Shown: positions 25,762-35,228, counted from the stretch's first letter. The stretch is DNA of 64,000 nucleotides from Herbidospora mongoliensis (GCF_001570545.1 NZ_BBXD01000011.1:310001-374000), one strand, 5' to 3'. Numbers and translations: made by a program. Notes: a model not told the origin generated them from the letters alone.

Positions 25762-27083
25762 AGGACCACCACCTCGTCGTTTTCGTCCCACGTCGTGAGA
25801 GGGCGCAGGCCGTCAGGGGTCCATTCCACACTGACCGTCACCGGGTGGCCGCCCGAGACCGCGATCAACTTCCAGGGATCCCCGGCCGAAGGATGCAGCC
25901 GCAACCCCTGGCCGGAATCGCCCAGCAGGCACCATTCCTTGCCGTCGCGGCCGACCCGGGCACCGGTGATGACTAAAGGCCACGATTCGGTCCACGGGTC
26001 GCGGGTCAGCACGTCGGCGATCATCTGCGGCACGCCCTCGACGTTCACCCCCGAGGCCGGTGTCTTCGCCGGGACGGCGGTGCCGTAGCGGTCGGCGATG
26101 AGGGCCCGCAGGGGCGCGGCGCCCGGGTAGTAGGAGACGTCGGCGTCGACCCGGGTGCCCAGGACCAGGGACGCGTCGAGCGCCTGGCCCGGCGGCGCGA
26201 ACGACAGCACGAGGGCCACCCGGCCGGTCGCCCTGCCGTGCAGCCAGACCCGGCGGGACAGCAGCCGGTCGCGCTCCTCGTCGCGCAGGGCGATGACCTG
26301 CCATTCGTCGCGGATCGGCGGCAGAGCCAGCACCGTCTCCTTGGCCACCTGGTAGCCGACCCGCTGGCGCACCGTCTCGCGGAGATCGCCGGGCAGTTCG
26401 GCCGCCCTCCGGTGGGCCACGGCCAGTAGGTGGACCATGGCGTATTCGCCCAGCAGGCGGCCCGGCCAGCTCTCGTCGCGGAAGACGCGGGTGAGGCCGG
26501 TGAAGGTGCCGGCCAGACCGGGCGCTTGGGCGTCGACGAGGCGTTTGGCCAGGTCGCTCCACTCGGCCAGGCCCGTCTGACGCGCGTCGGACAGGCCGCT
26601 CGCCACCTGGTCGGACAGCCAGCGTTCGAGCTCGGAAAGACCGGCCGCGACGCGCTCCTCGCGCTGTCTGGCCCGGCCTTCGTCCTTCTCCGAGGGCTTC
26701 TCGGCGGGCTTGTCGGCCTTCTCCGCCTTCTTCTCCTCGGCCTTCGCGGCCTTCTCGGCCCGCGCGTCGAGCCATTCGGCCGCCCAGGCGGCCGGCGCGT
26801 CGGCGGGCGGCACGCCGTCGGCGGACCACAGGAGAAGCAGGCCCAGCGCGTGTTTGCACGGGAACTTCCGGCTGGGGCAGCTGCAGCGGTAGGCGGGCTC
26901 GGACAGGTCGACGCACGCCTGGTAGGGCTTCGACCCGGATCCCGCGCACTCTCCCCACAGCGCCGACCCGGACACCCCCATGGCAGACCACTTCCTGGGC
27001 GCGCTCACCCCGTTGGCCGCCTTCTGCGAGGCGGCGTCGGGCGCGAGCGCCAGCACCTGGTCTCGACTCCATCGTTCGGTCAC
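25758..27083 (-). CDS. SWIM zinc-finger protein, first gene of cassette
   Basis: 441-aa cytoplasmic protein. The SWIM motif CxCx6CxH is seen as CSCPSRKFPCKH near residues 68-79; SWIM fingers bind DNA or protein. A Lys/Glu/Ala-rich charged segment (about 105-140) follows, probably coiled or disordered, then a large C-terminal region without a recognised fold. The likely start is GTG 27083 (VTERWSRDQVLAL). It is the promoter-proximal gene of the SWIM-DUF5691-MoxR-DUF5682-VWA operon and is divergent from the LuxR-type regulator, about 100 bp apart. Confidence 0.88.
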   Translation of the reverse strand: MTERWSRDQVLALAPDAASQKAANGVSAPRKWSAMGVSGSALWGECAGSGSKPYQACVDLSEPAYRCSCPSRKFPCKHALGLLLLWSADGVPPADAPAAWAAEWLDARAEKAAKAEEKKAEKADKPAEKPSEKDEGRARQREERVAAGLSELERWLSDQVASGLSDARQTGLAEWSDLAKRLVDAQAPGLAGTFTGLTRVFRDESWPGRLLGEYAMVHLLAVAHRRAAELPGDLRETVRQRVGYQVAKETVLALPPIRDEWQVIALRDEERDRLLSRRVWLHGRATGRVALVLSFAPPGQALDASLVLGTRVDADVSYYPGAAPLRALIADRYGTAVPAKTPASGVNVEGVPQMIADVLTRDPWTESWPLVITGARVGRDGKEWCLLGDSGQGLRLHPSAGDPWKLIAVSGGHPVTVSVEWTPDGLRPLTTWDENDEVVVL

Positions 27084-27185
27084 GCGCCGCACCCTAGCCA
27101 AGCCGGGCGACAAAACGCGCGCCGTGAATCCGCCTGACAGAAGCAGCCTCCGGGTTATGTCGGGGTGACGTGCCATACTCGCAGC

Positions 27186-30044
27186 GTGGTGGGCCGAAAG
27201 ACACAAACCGGGCTGGTTGGGCGGGCGCTCCAGCTCAATCGGCTGTCCCGGGTGCTCGACGCCGCGACCGGCCGGATGGCCGGGGTGGCGCTCGTCGGGG
27301 GCGACGCGGGCATCGGGAAGACCCGGATCGTCCGCGAGCTGTCGGCGATCGCGCGGGAGCGCGGGTTCACCGTTCTCGTCGGGCAGTGCGCCGAACTGGG
27401 CGACGCGATGCCCTATCTGCCGCTCGCCGACGCGCTCCGCAGTCCGGAGGTCGCCTCGGCCCTCGAATCGCGTCCCGTCCTGCGGCGTCTGCTGCCCGGG
27501 GTCGACACGGGCGGGCCCGACGCGCTCAGCGGGGCGCTGGCGCAGCAGCGGCTCTTCGGGGCCACGTTGAGCCTGCTGGGCGAACTGGCCGATCAGGCGC
27601 CGATCATGATGGTCTTCGAAGATCTCCACTGGGCCGACCATTCGACCCGTGACCTGCTGGTCTTCCTGACCCGCATGTTGCAGCGGGAGCGGGTGGTCCT
27701 CCTGGGCACCTACCGAACCGACGATCTGCACCGCCGCCATCCGCTGCGGCCGGTGCTCGCGGAGTTGCAGCGGCTGCCGCTGGTCGTGCCGGTCGAACTG
27801 CCGCCGCTCGACGACGACGCGATGGCCAGCCACCTGAGCACTCTCGGCGGCGGGAACGCCGGGCTGATCGGCGGCGTGGTCGGGCGGGCCGGCGGCAATC
27901 CGTTCTTCGCCGAGGAACTGTTCGAGGCGGCCGCGAGTGGTGACCGGCTGCCCGCGACCCTCGCCGACCTGCTGATGGCCCGGGTGGAGGGGCTGTCCGA
28001 CACGGCCCAGCAGGTGCTCCGGGTGGCGGCGGTGGCCGGGCGGCGGGTCGATCACGACGTGCTGCGCGCGGCGGCCGGGCTGGCCGACGGCCCGCTGGAA
28101 GATGCACTGCGCGAGATCGTGTCGCGCGGCCTGCTCACCGTCGATCAGCACATCGGCTACGACTTCCGCCACGCCCTCCTCCAGGAGGCCGTCTACGACG
28201 ACCTGCTGCCGGGCGAGCGAACCCGCCTGCACATGACGTTCGCGGCGCTGCTGACCGCCTCGGGCGGGCGGGCGGCCGAGCTGGCCCACCACTATTCGGC
28301 CGCCCACGACGTGCGCGGCGCGTTGATCACCTCGCTGGAGGCGGGCCGCCGCGCGGTCGGCATGGGCGCCCCCGCCGAGGCCCACCGTCATTTCGACCGG
28401 GCGCTGGAGGTGTGGGAGCAGGTCCCCGACGCCGACACGCTCACCGACACGACCCGCACCCGGCTCATCCTCGACAGCGCCGCCGCGGCGGCCGACAGCG
28501 GCGACAACCACCGGGCCATCGCCCATCTGCGGCGGCTCCGCCAGCTCGTCACCGAACCTCAGCTGGTGGCCGAGACCAACGAACGCCTGGCCTGGTACCA
28601 GGCCGACGGCGACGACTTCCACGGCATGGCCGAAGCGGCGCAGGCGGCGGTGACCGCCGTCGACACCGGCCCCGAGACGCCGGTGCTGGCCCGCGCCCTG
28701 GCCACCCACGCCCGCACCCTGTGGATCGTCGACCGCATCGCCGACGCCCAGGAGGCCGCCACCCGCGCCCTCGCGGTGGCCCGGCGCACCGGCTCGATCG
28801 ACGCCGAGACGGCGGCGCTGGTCTCGCTGGGCATCCACTCGGAGGCGCTCGGCGACCTCGACCGGGCCGAGGAACTGCTGTCCATGGCGGCGAGCAAGAC
28901 GTCCGGCTCGCTGTCGATCCACCTGCGGGCCCGCTTCACCCACAGCCGGATGCAATACGAGCGGGGCGACCTCGAAGCGGCGGCGAAGTCGGCCGAGCTG
29001 GGGTTGCAGGTCGCCCGCGAGAACGGCCTGATGTGGAGCACGTTCGGCACCGACCTGCGGTTCCTGCGCTACCTGATCTACTTCGCCGACGGCGACTGGG
29101 ACATGGCCGAGAAGAAGGCCGCCATGTTCGGCGTCCGGGTCGGCACCCCGCCCGAGGCGATCCTGTCGTCGTTCGCCCTGTTCGTCGAGGTCGGCAGGGG
29201 CCACCCGGTGGCGGCCGACCGGCTGCGCTGGCTGGAGCCGTTCTGGGGCGCCGACGACCTGGTGACCTACATGACCCGGGGCATGGCCGCCGAACTCGCC
29301 CTCTGGCAGGGCGACCCGGCGACCGCGCTGACGCACGTCGACGCGGTCGTGGCGGTCCAGCAGTCCAACGACTCCGGCCTGATCCGCATCTCCGCCACCG
29401 GCCTGGCCGCCCTCGCCGACCTGCCGCCCGGCGACCCGGCCAGGGCGCGCGGCACCGAGTTCGTCGAACGCGCCCGCTACGCCGCCACCCACGGCCCCAC
29501 CGGCCTCCGCAACGGACTCGGCCCCGAAGGCCGCGGCTGGGCGGCCCGCGCCGAGGCCGAGTGGCACCGCCTGAACGGCACCGCCACCCCCGAGATCTGG
29601 GAGCAGGCGCTGGCCGCGTTCGCGGGCGGTTTCCCCTATGAGCAGGCCCGCACCCGCCGGCGCCTCGCGGAGGTCCTGCTGGAACAGGGCGACCGCGCCC
29701 GCGCCCGCACGGAGTGGGAGACCGCCGTCGCCGTCGCCGACCAGTTGGGCGCCACCCCGCTGCGCCACGCCCTCGACGTGCTGGGCCGCCGGGCCCGCTT
29801 CACCCTCCGCGACCCGGCCGAGCCCGTCCCGGCGAGCATCCTCGACGCCCTCACCGGCCGCGAACGCGAGGTTCTGGCCCAGGTGGCGGCCGGTCGATCC
29901 AACCGCGAGATCGGCGAACGCCTCTTCATCAGCCAGAAGACGGCGAGCGTCCACGTGTCGAACATCCTGGCCAAACTGGGCGCGACCACCAGAACCCAGG
30001 CCGCCGCCATCGCCCACCAAGAAGGCGTGACCGCCGCCGACTGA
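27186..30044 (+). CDS. LuxR-family regulator with AAA/STAND ATPase domain (LAL type)
   Basis: Large ATP-binding LuxR (LAL, MalT-like) transcriptional regulator, about 952 aa. An N-terminal AAA-16-type NTPase has Walker A GGDAGIGKTR and Walker B MMVFEDLHWAD; the middle is a helical TPR-like region; the C-terminal 65 residues are a LuxR HTH (LTGREREVLAQVAAGRSNREIG...SQKTASVHVSNILAKLG). The GTG at 27186 lies six bases after CATACT (27174-27179), a good actinobacterial -10, so the mRNA is probably leaderless. GTG 27165 is an alternative start. It may control the divergent SWIM/MoxR operon, but no direct evidence is seen. Confidence 0.9.
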   Translation: MVGRKTQTGLVGRALQLNRLSRVLDAATGRMAGVALVGGDAGIGKTRIVRELSAIARERGFTVLVGQCAELGDAMPYLPLADALRSPEVASALESRPVLRRLLPGVDTGGPDALSGALAQQRLFGATLSLLGELADQAPIMMVFEDLHWADHSTRDLLVFLTRMLQRERVVLLGTYRTDDLHRRHPLRPVLAELQRLPLVVPVELPPLDDDAMASHLSTLGGGNAGLIGGVVGRAGGNPFFAEELFEAAASGDRLPATLADLLMARVEGLSDTAQQVLRVAAVAGRRVDHDVLRAAAGLADGPLEDALREIVSRGLLTVDQHIGYDFRHALLQEAVYDDLLPGERTRLHMTFAALLTASGGRAAELAHHYSAAHDVRGALITSLEAGRRAVGMGAPAEAHRHFDRALEVWEQVPDADTLTDTTRTRLILDSAAAAADSGDNHRAIAHLRRLRQLVTEPQLVAETNERLAWYQADGDDFHGMAEAAQAAVTAVDTGPETPVLARALATHARTLWIVDRIADAQEAATRALAVARRTGSIDAETAALVSLGIHSEALGDLDRAEELLSMAASKTSGSLSIHLRARFTHSRMQYERGDLEAAAKSAELGLQVARENGLMWSTFGTDLRFLRYLIYFADGDWDMAEKKAAMFGVRVGTPPEAILSSFALFVEVGRGHPVAADRLRWLEPFWGADDLVTYMTRGMAAELALWQGDPATALTHVDAVVAVQQSNDSGLIRISATGLAALADLPPGDPARARGTEFVERARYAATHGPTGLRNGLGPEGRGWAARAEAEWHRLNGTATPEIWEQALAAFAGGFPYEQARTRRRLAEVLLEQGDRARARTEWETAVAVADQLGATPLRHALDVLGRRARFTLRDPAEPVPASILDALTGREREVLAQVAAGRSNREIGERLFISQKTASVHVSNILAKLGATTRTQAAAIAHQEGVTAAD

Positions 30045-30131
30045 ACCACACGACGACGCACGCGCCTCAATCAGCCTGTGTTCCACCGTCGTGAGCGCTC
30101 CCCACGCCAAGGCCGAGGTCCGCTCGTGTCA

Positions 30132-30156
30132 TTTTTCGTTACGGCTCCCGCCAACC
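30132..30156 (-). repeat. Possible partial copy C of the intergenic repeat
   Basis: On the minus strand this reads GGTTGGCGGGAGCCGTAACG plus an A-run, joining the 'GGTTGGCG' and 'GGAGCCGTAACG' blocks of copies A and B with the middle missing. It lies in the 269-bp gap between the LuxR and cupin genes. The rest of that gap holds a GCCGGCTTCGCCGG-type small hairpin near 30243 and no gene. Confidence 0.35.
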
Positions 30157-30313
30157 CTCCCAACGCCACGACCACCTGCGCGCTGTGGCAGCCCGACACA
30201 ACTGGGAAGATCGATACCCTCCAACCGGGTGCCATCGGCTTCCGCCGGCTTCGCCGGGGGCCGCAGGAGCCCATCGAGATCTCCGGGCAGAGTGCCCGGT
30301 GGGGGGAGCCGTG

Positions 30314-30748
30314 ATGCAGCAGAAGCCGCCGCTGGCCGAGGAACTCGGGCTGGAGCCGCATCCCGAAGGGGGCTGGTTCAAGGAGACCTGGCGGTCGCCG
30401 GTGATGTTCTCGCCGGAGGGCTACGACGGCCCGCGGCACAGTGCCACCGCGATCTACTTCCTCCTCGAACCCGGTGAGGAGTCGGCCTGGCACGTCGTCG
30501 CGTCCGCCGAACTCTGGTTCTGGCACCGGGGCGGGCCGCTGGTCCTCACGTTCGGCGGCGACGGTGATCGCCCGGAGACCGGGGAGAGCGTCGTCCTGGG
30601 GCCGGACGTCCAGCGGGGACAGCAGCCGCAGGTGCTGATCCCGCCGGGCGTCTGGCAGGCGGCCCGGCCCGCGGGCGACGAAGGCGTGCTGGTCAGCTGC
30701 GTCGTCTCACCCGGGTTCGAGTTCGCGGACTTCAGGCTGGACGAGTAG
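30314..30748 (+). CDS. Cupin protein, DUF985/Cupin_5 family
   Basis: Small single-domain cupin of 144 aa. Family features: 'LGLEPHPEGGWFKETWRS', then 'ATAIYFLLEPGEESAWHVVASAELWFWHRG' containing the His/Glu cupin core, and a final 'VLVSCVVSPGFEFADF'. ATG 30314 is preceded by GGGGGAG. Biochemical role is unknown; relatives bind a metal or small ligand. The 3' end overlaps the convergent GNAT gene by 17 bases. Confidence 0.87.
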   Translation: MQQKPPLAEELGLEPHPEGGWFKETWRSPVMFSPEGYDGPRHSATAIYFLLEPGEESAWHVVASAELWFWHRGGPLVLTFGGDGDRPETGESVVLGPDVQRGQQPQVLIPPGVWQAARPAGDEGVLVSCVVSPGFEFADFRLDE

Positions 30749-31310
30749 AGACCTGCCCGTGGATGTGCATGTCGTGCCAGCCGTCCGCGTGCAGGGTGGC
30801 GCTGCGGAGGGTGCCCTCCAGGGCGTAGCCCGTTCGCTCGGCCACGCGGCACGACGCCGTGTTGGCGACGGCGTGGCGGAGTTCGACGCGGTGCAGGCCC
30901 AGGTCGTCGAGGGCCCAGCGGGTCATCTCCGACACCGCCGCGACGGTCGCGCCCTTGCCTCGGCCTTCGGGCAGCGTCCAGTAGGCGGTTTCGGCCACGC
31001 CCAGTTCGAGATCGACGGCGCGGAGGGCGACGCGGCCCACGACGAGGCCCTCGCGTTCGACGATCCACGACGCGCCGGTCTCCAGCGTCCAGCGGGCGCG
31101 CCATCTGGCGATCGTGTGGGCGGCTCTGGCGTGGTCGGCTTCGTGTTCCAGGTTCCAGAGGCGGATGTCGGGGTCGGCGAAGGCCGCCATGACTATGGGC
31201 TCGTCGCCCGACTCGCGGAAGGGGCGCAGCAGCAGGTCTCCGGTCCGCAGCGTCGGCTGGTGCTGGTCGCGCATGGTGCCGGCGGGGACGACCTCGGGGA
31301 TGACGTACAC
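30732..31310 (-). CDS. GNAT-family N-acetyltransferase (RimJ/RimL-like)
   Basis: Acetyl-CoA-dependent acyltransferase, 192 aa, of the RimJ/RimL subgroup. The acetyl-CoA pyrophosphate loop is in 'AYWTLPEGRGKGATVAAV' (R/Q-x-x-G-x-A/G type), followed by the typical 'HRVELRHAVANTASCRVAERTGYALEGTLR' with the conserved N and the GF/GY turn. GTG 31310 is taken as start (AGGA seven bases upstream); ATG 31274 is an alternative. Substrate could be a protein N-terminus or small amine. Confidence 0.87.
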   Translation of the reverse strand: MYVIPEVVPAGTMRDQHQPTLRTGDLLLRPFRESGDEPIVMAAFADPDIRLWNLEHEADHARAAHTIARWRARWTLETGASWIVEREGLVVGRVALRAVDLELGVAETAYWTLPEGRGKGATVAAVSEMTRWALDDLGLHRVELRHAVANTASCRVAERTGYALEGTLRSATLHADGWHDMHIHGQVSTRPA

Positions 31311-31369
31311 CCGCCCATCCTGCCGCCCGGAATAGGGTGAACAGCACCAGCACGACGAGGAGGTCGCTT

Positions 31370-32911
31370 GTGACCCGGCAGATCGTTTCCGTCATCGGGG
31401 GCAAGGACGAGGCGTCCGGAACGCCTTATCTGTCCAAGAACCCCGCCCGGCTCACCCAGGTCGTCGCCGAGGTGGCGCTGGCCGATGCGGCGACGTTCGC
31501 GGCGGCGTGCCGGAGCGCGGCCGGGGCGCAGAAGGAGTGGGCCCGGGTGCCGGCGCCGGTGCGGGGGCGGGTGATCGCGTCGATCGGGCGGCTCGTGGAG
31601 GCCAACGCCGAGTCGCTGGCGCGGCTGGTCACCGAGGAGATCGGCAAGCCGTATGCCGAGGCGCTGGGTGAGGTGCGGGAGATCGTCGACACCTGCGACT
31701 TCTTCCTCGGCGAGGGGCGGCGGCTCTATGGGCAGACCGTCCCGTCGGAGATGCCGGACAAGAACCTCTTCACCTTCCGCACACCGGTCGGGGTCGCGGC
31801 GATCATCACGGCCGGGAACTTCCCCGTCGCGGTGCCGTCCTGGTATCTGGTGCCGGCGCTGCTGTGCGGCAACTCCGTGGTGTGGAAGCCGGCTGAGTAC
31901 GCGGCGGGGTCGGCCGCCGCGCTGCACCGGATCTTCTCGGCCGCCGGGCTGCCCGACGGGATGTTCAACATCGTCTTCGCCGACGGCGAGCAGACCTACG
32001 CGGGGCTGGAGACCGCCCTCGGCGAGGGCACCGTCCACAAGGTCGGGTTCACCGGCTCCTCGGAGGTCGGGCGCAAGATCGGCGAGCTGTGCGGGCGGCA
32101 TCTGCAGTCGCCGTGCCTGGAACTCGGCGGCAAGAACCCGATGGTGATCATGCCGGACGCCGATCTGACGCTCGCCACCGAGGGCGCCCTGTTCGCCGGG
32201 TTCGGCACCGCCGGCCAGCGCTGCACCTCGCTCGGCACGGTGATCGTGCACGAGTCCATCCACACCGACTTCCTGGCGCGCTTCACCGCCGCGGCCGTGA
32301 CGGCCCACATCGGCGACCCCAACCTCGACGTGGTGATGGGCCCGCTCCTCGACCAGAAGTTCGCCGACCGCTACGAGGAGTTCCTGACCTGGATCGACGA
32401 CCACCACACGGTCCACGGCCCGACCGGCCGGATCACCGAGGCGAACCCGTGCGGCAAGTTCCTCGGCGGCGATCCGACCGAGGGACTCTTCTACCACCCG
32501 GTGATCGTCGACGGCGTGCGGCCGACCGACCGGCTGTTCCTGGAGGAGACGTTCGGCCCGATCGTCGGCGTGACGACCTTCTCGACCCTCGACGAGGCGA
32601 TCGAACTGGCCAACCTGCCCGGCTACGGCCTCTCGTCGTCGATCTACACCCGCGACCCGCAGGCGGCGTTCCGGTTCCGGGCGGGGGTGTCGGCGGGGAT
32701 GGTCAGCGTCAACAACTCGACGTCCGGCGCGGAGGCGCACCTGCCGTTCGGCGGCAACGGGAAGTCGGGCAACGGCAGCCGCCAGTCGGGCGTGTGGGTG
32801 CTCGACCAGTTCACCCGCTGGCAGGCGATGAACTGGGACTATTCGGGGCGTTTGCAGAAGGCCCAGATGGATGTGGCGGAGATCGTCCCAGACCTGGAAT
32901 TCAGGATCTAA
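31370..32911 (+). CDS. NAD(P)-dependent aldehyde dehydrogenase
   Basis: Aldehyde dehydrogenase superfamily enzyme, 513 aa, oxidising an aldehyde to acid in the cytoplasm. Catalytic Cys285 (GQRCTS), general base Glu251 (LELGGKN) and Asn150 (AGNFP) are present; the cofactor loop is FTGSSEVG. The closest overall look is to the ALDH7 / piperideine-6-carboxylate dehydrogenase-like group, not certain. GTG 31370 is chosen because GAGGAGG lies six bases upstream. It is followed by repeat copy B and a strong shared terminator. Confidence 0.92.
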   Translation: MTRQIVSVIGGKDEASGTPYLSKNPARLTQVVAEVALADAATFAAACRSAAGAQKEWARVPAPVRGRVIASIGRLVEANAESLARLVTEEIGKPYAEALGEVREIVDTCDFFLGEGRRLYGQTVPSEMPDKNLFTFRTPVGVAAIITAGNFPVAVPSWYLVPALLCGNSVVWKPAEYAAGSAAALHRIFSAAGLPDGMFNIVFADGEQTYAGLETALGEGTVHKVGFTGSSEVGRKIGELCGRHLQSPCLELGGKNPMVIMPDADLTLATEGALFAGFGTAGQRCTSLGTVIVHESIHTDFLARFTAAAVTAHIGDPNLDVVMGPLLDQKFADRYEEFLTWIDDHHTVHGPTGRITEANPCGKFLGGDPTEGLFYHPVIVDGVRPTDRLFLEETFGPIVGVTTFSTLDEAIELANLPGYGLSSSIYTRDPQAAFRFRAGVSAGMVSVNNSTSGAEAHLPFGGNGKSGNGSRQSGVWVLDQFTRWQAMNWDYSGRLQKAQMDVAEIVPDLEFRI

Positions 32912-32916
32912 GAACC

Positions 32917-33010
32917 TTTTCTTCCGTTACGGCTCCGCCTACCCCGGCACCGCCGCCCGCTCCCGCACCACGCCGTATCCGGCGCCAACCGGCCGCCCCC
33001 GGCTCCCGCC
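32917..33010 (-). repeat. Dispersed intergenic repeat, copy B
   Basis: Reverse-strand copy of the element at 17081-17168. The minus strand reads GGCGGGAGCC, GGTTGGCGCCGGATACGGCG, GGCGGTGCCG and GTAGGCGGAGCCGTAACGGA then an A-rich end. The two copies differ mostly by a short insertion and scattered changes in the middle. Like copy A it lies between the 3' ends of two convergent genes. Confidence 0.7.
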
Positions 33011-33037
33011 GTAACGACTGAGGCACAGCGAACGACA

Positions 33038-33077
33038 TGAAAAGGTCCGGCCCCCACGCCGGAGCCGGACCTTTTCA
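33038..33077. terminator. Bidirectional intrinsic terminator
   Basis: A perfect 14-bp stem (TGAAAAGGTCCGGC with its complement) around a 12-base loop. The A-run at one end and T-run at the other serve both strands, ending the aldehyde dehydrogenase and the subtilisin gene. Confidence 0.85.
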
Positions 33078-33087
33078 GATCAGGTGG

Positions 33088-34626
33088 TCACGCGCAGCGG
33101 GAGACCAGGTCCCAGTAGCCCGAACGGGTTTCCTGGAGGCTGCGCTGGGTGCTGCCGGTGAGGCCGAGGTAGTCGTTGGAGCCCTCCGCGTACACGAGGA
33201 AGAAGAACTCCACGTAGGCCCTGCCTGCGGAGACGTGGGCGTTGTTCGTCGCGGTCACGCACTTCTTCACGGGCGCGGTCGGCGTCGGGGAGGCCGAGGG
33301 GCGAGGGGTGGGCGAAACCGTCGGCGAGACGGTGGGCGAGGCAGTGGGAGTCGGAGTCACGCTCGGACGCGGCGAGACGGTCGGGCTCGGCGTCACGCTC
33401 GGGCTCGGGCTCGGGCTCGGCGAAGCGGTCGGGGAAGGCGAAGGCGACGAGCCGCCGCCGGACGTGTTCAGCAGGACGTTCGGGGAGCCGCTGCCGGGGC
33501 TCGTCACGGCGCCCGTCACGCCGTTGCGGACCAGGGTGTCCCTGATCTGCGCGGGGGTCGCGGTGGGCGTACCGGAGAGGAGGAGGGCGGCCGCCCCCAC
33601 GACATGGGGGGTCGCCATGCTCGTTCCGCTGATGGTGCTCTTGGCGGTCGACGAGTTGTACCAGGCCGAGGTGATGTCGGTGCCGGGCGCGAAGATGTCG
33701 AGGCAGGTGCCGTAGTTGGAGTACGACGCCCGTGCGTCGTTCTTGGCGGTCGCGCCGACCGTGATGCCTTCCGGCACGCGGGAGGGCGACGAGGAGCAGG
33801 CGTTGGCGCTCTCGTTGCCGGCGGCCAGGCCGTAGGTCACGCCTGACTTGATCGAGTTCTTGACCGCCGTGTCGACGGCGGTGGAGGCCGAGCCGCCGAG
33901 CGACATGTTGGCGACGGCGGGCTTGGCCGCGTTGGCGGTCACCCAGTCGATGCCGGCGATGACGCCGGAGTTGCTGCCCCGGCCGGCGCAGTCGAGCACC
34001 CGCACCGCGACCAGCTTCACTTCCTTCGCCACGCCGTAAGTGGTGCCGCCGACGGTGCCCGCGACGTGGGTGCCGTGGCCGTTGCAGTCGGACGCGTCGT
34101 TGTCGTTCTGGACGAAGTCCTTGCCGGACGAGGCCCGGCCGCCGAAGTCCTGGTGGGTGGACAGGATGCCGGTGTCGATGATGTACGCCGTCACGCCCGC
34201 CCCCGTCCCGGCGTAGGTGTAGCGGGCGTTCAGCGGAAGGGCGCGCTGGTCGATGCGGTCCAGGCCCCACGACGGCGGGTTGGCCTGCTCGGCGTCGATC
34301 GTCACCACGGCGTCCTGCTCGACGTAGGCGACGTCGGGGTCGGCGGCGTAGGCGCGCGCCTCCTTGGCGGTGGCCTCGACGGAGAAGCCCTTGATGGCCC
34401 GGTTGTAGACGTTCGTCACCTGGCCGCCGTTCTCGGCGGCGAGGTCGCGGGACTGGGCGCGGACGTCGGTCGTCTGCTTCAGCACGACGATGTAACTGCC
34501 GGGGATCGCGTCGGGGCTGTCGGTCCCCATGACGGTGGCCGGGCGGGCCTGAGCAGGCACGGCCAGCGACGCGCCCGCGAGCGCGGTGGCAGCGAGCAGC
34601 GCCGCGACTCGGGGGATTCGGTGCAT
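33088..34626 (-). CDS. Secreted subtilisin-like serine protease (S8) with C-terminal extension
   Basis: Extracellular S8 peptidase, 512 aa. Signal peptide about 1-27, inhibitor-I9 propeptide about 40-110, then the catalytic domain with Asp151 (IIDTG), His184 (NGHGTH) and Ser336 (GTSMATPH). A Pro/Ser/Thr-rich linker of about 60 residues (encoded by 33290-33440, a low-complexity DNA tract) joins a small C-terminal domain '[16 protein letters not shown]...[11 protein letters not shown]', which resembles the C-terminal extension of PHB depolymerases and some lipases/peptidases. GGAAAGGA precedes ATG 34626. Probably nutrient-scavenging. Confidence 0.93.
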   Translation of the reverse strand: MHRIPRVAALLAATALAGASLAVPAQARPATVMGTDSPDAIPGSYIVVLKQTTDVRAQSRDLAAENGGQVTNVYNRAIKGFSVEATAKEARAYAADPDVAYVEQDAVVTIDAEQANPPSWGLDRIDQRALPLNARYTYAGTGAGVTAYIIDTGILSTHQDFGGRASSGKDFVQNDNDASDCNGHGTHVAGTVGGTTYGVAKEVKLVAVRVLDCAGRGSNSGVIAGIDWVTANAAKPAVANMSLGGSASTAVDTAVKNSIKSGVTYGLAAGNESANACSSSPSRVPEGITVGATAKNDARASYSNYGTCLDIFAPGTDITSAWYNSSTAKSTISGTSMATPHVVGAAALLLSGTPTATPAQIRDTLVRNGVTGAVTSPGSGSPNVLLNTSGGGSSPSPSPTASPSPSPSPSVTPSPTVSPRPSVTPTPTASPTVSPTVSPTPRPSASPTPTAPVKKCVTATNNAHVSAGRAYVEFFFLVYAEGSNDYLGLTGSTQRSLQETRSGYWDLVSRCA

Positions 34627-34762
34627 CGGGGGTCCTTTCCTGGATGGCGCACGTATACGAAAGGCCCAGAAAATGGGCATGACGAAACGCCAGGTCAGAT
34701 AGGGCGGAGTCACCCGCCTGCCCTGAGCTTCCAGGAAATTTCCGGCTAAATCCGGCGGTATA

Positions 34763-35200
34763 TCATTTCCGGTCTGATGCCCTGAGGGCGCGGACGACTG
34801 CTAGTACAGTCGGCAGTTCGTCGTCGTCCAGAGCGTCCACCAGCTCACGGAGTTGCTGACGGATCGCGCCGGGATCGTGCCCCAGCCAGCGGCCCCGGGG
34901 CCGCCGCGGCCCCAGCAGCGTGACGAGGGAGTCGGCGGGCAGACCGAGGATCGACTCCAGCTCCCGCACCGCGGCCAGCGACCGCGACCGCTCCGGACGG
35001 GAGCGGCCGCGCTGCCAGTTGCTCAGGCTGGCCAGGCTGACATGGGCCCCGCGCTCGGCGAGCCGCGCGTGGAGGCGTTCCAGGGACAGGCCCCGGGCCG
35101 CGATGGCGGCCCGGAGCGCGCGTTCGAACGGCCCGGTGCGGAGCAGGACGGCGAGCTCCCGTTCAGGGCCCCGCGACCGGTCGTTAATCACACATGCCAC
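34763..35200 (-). CDS. XRE-type helix-turn-helix regulator
   Basis: DNA-binding protein of 145 aa. A Cro/CI-type HTH spans about residues 28-85 ('[33 protein letters not shown]'), followed by a short helical tail. GTG 35200 is the likely start; GTG 35191 is possible and no ribosome site is clear. It lies 28 bases after the M14 gene on the same strand and may be cotranscribed. A palindromic GGAAATTTCC at 34734-34743 follows the gene. Targets unknown. Confidence 0.75.
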   Translation of the reverse strand: MACVINDRSRGPERELAVLLRTGPFERALRAAIAARGLSLERLHARLAERGAHVSLASLSNWQRGRSRPERSRSLAAVRELESILGLPADSLVTLLGPRRPRGRWLGHDPGAIRQQLRELVDALDDDELPTVLAVVRALRASDRK

Positions 35201-35228
35201 GTTTACACCGGTAAGGGTTGGTAGTCCA

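Noticed and set aside
27083-30110. Minus-strand open frame continuing upstream of the SWIM gene through the LuxR gene
   Set aside because: The added part is antisense to the LuxR-type regulator, Gly/Val/Arg-biased, and without recognisable domains; the plus strand encodes a complete LAL regulator.
33290-33440. Repeated GTCGGCGAGACGGTG-like units, possible CRISPR-type array
   Set aside because: The repeats are irregular, have no spacers, and encode the Pro/Ser/Thr linker of the subtilisin gene.
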